Assembly (NCBI GenBank): GCA_020829485.1
Contig: JAIVFU010000001.1
Coordinates: 162,108 to 226,107, forward strand
DNA from: Nostoc sp. CHAB 5834
GTDB taxonomy: Bacteria > Cyanobacteriota > Cyanobacteriia > Cyanobacteriales > Nostocaceae
Reading direction: 5' to 3'
Length of the DNA stretch: 64,000 bases
Shown here in pieces: positions 63,874-64,000 of the stretch (position 1 is the stretch's first letter; every line of letters begins with the position of its first letter). The notes under the pieces were generated by a model. The model had not been told where the DNA came from, made no database searches, and was given only the letters and a program-made list of their open reading frames with translations. Made by a program: the position numbers and the translations under genes.

Positions 63874-64000
63874 ATGACCATCGCAGTTGGACGCGCCCCT
63901 AGTAGAGGGTGGTTTGACGTTTTAGACGACTGGCTCAAGCGCGATCGCTTCGTATTCGTAGGTTGGTCAGGGATACTATTATTCCCCTGCGCCTTCCTAG
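63874..64000 (+). CDS. psbD: Photosystem II D2 protein, N-terminal part
   Basis: The first 42 codons read [20 protein letters not shown] and then [22 protein letters not shown], the near-invariant D2 start. The rest lies beyond the window. D2 is a core reaction-centre subunit of photosystem II. psbC would be expected downstream. Codon usage is like the highly expressed genes, with one HIP1 inside. Confidence 0.97.
   Translation, partial: MTIAVGRAPSRGWFDVLDDWLKRDRFVFVGWSGILLFPCAFL

Overview
The window is a stretch of chromosome from a filamentous, probably heterocyst-forming cyanobacterium of the Nostoc/Anabaena group. The evidence is: the HIP1 octamer GCGATCGC is scattered through nearly every gene; ycf4 and psbD (photosystem I assembly and photosystem II D2) lie at the right end; there is an xisH-xisI pair; a fused modBC gene, DUF29 and DUF6464 genes are present; and the spacers hold heptamer short tandem repeats (STRR), which are typical of this group. 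Coding is dense but spacers are long and full of repeats. I saw no rRNA, tRNA, CRISPR array or intact transposase.

Layout. 1-1.5 kb: the 3' end of an unrecognised gene abutting a Tn3-family transposase remnant. 1.5-5.5 kb: a central-carbon cluster, all on the minus strand (tal, pyk, gap). 5.9-8.9 kb: a DUF2891 protein and a B12-binding radical SAM enzyme. 9.3-13 kb: a CHAD protein divergent from a DUF3616 protein, a NIL/ferredoxin protein and a DUF429 protein. 13.2-17 kb: three sugar-transfer or surface-glycan type genes. 17.2-21.6 kb: xisI, xisH and a phosphoenolpyruvate synthase gene split in frame by a 394-codon intein at the catalytic loop. 22-27.3 kb: small hypothetical proteins, a PAP/fibrillin-like protein, a cytosolic CGTase-like amylase with a starch-binding domain, and an acidic protein.

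27.3-30.7 kb: an array of about 12.9 copies of a 21-bp HIP1-bearing repeat, a membrane Ser/Thr kinase, and nested miniature inverted-repeat elements. 30.7-35.2 kb: ribD, DoxX, type II NADH dehydrogenase, and an MBL-like protein without metal ligands. 35.2-39 kb: an RTX-protein remnant, an ECF-like sigma factor with a long C-terminal tail, and two small secreted proteins, one with its signal peptide frameshifted by a 10-bp duplication. 39-46.4 kb: a ModB-ModC fusion, a methyltransferase, a FAD oxidoreductase, DUF6464, a membrane desaturase and fmt. 47.4-49.5 kb: a large hypothetical protein, then a YefM-YoeB toxin-antitoxin pair with a recognisable operator. 49.8-52.2 kb: minE, minD, minC. 52.4-62.1 kb: a DUF1537 kinase, hypotheticals, a nucleotidyltransferase-like protein, DUF29, a Gfo/Idh/MocA oxidoreductase, glutamate dehydrogenase, a KAS enzyme and a lipoprotein cyclophilin. 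62.3-64 kb: ycf4 and the start of psbD.

Functionally the window mixes carbon flux at the PEP/pyruvate node (tal, pyk, gap, ppsA, amylase, gdhA), cell division, and photosystem genes. The most distinctive feature is repeat invasion. At least three kinds of miniature inverted-repeat element occur in spacers. Heptamer repeats and short 21-24 bp elements also appear to have entered reading frames (ppsA, modBC, the kinase, DUF1537, DUF429, the GT39 gene) without breaking them. Family assignments come from motif recognition by eye; no database search was possible.
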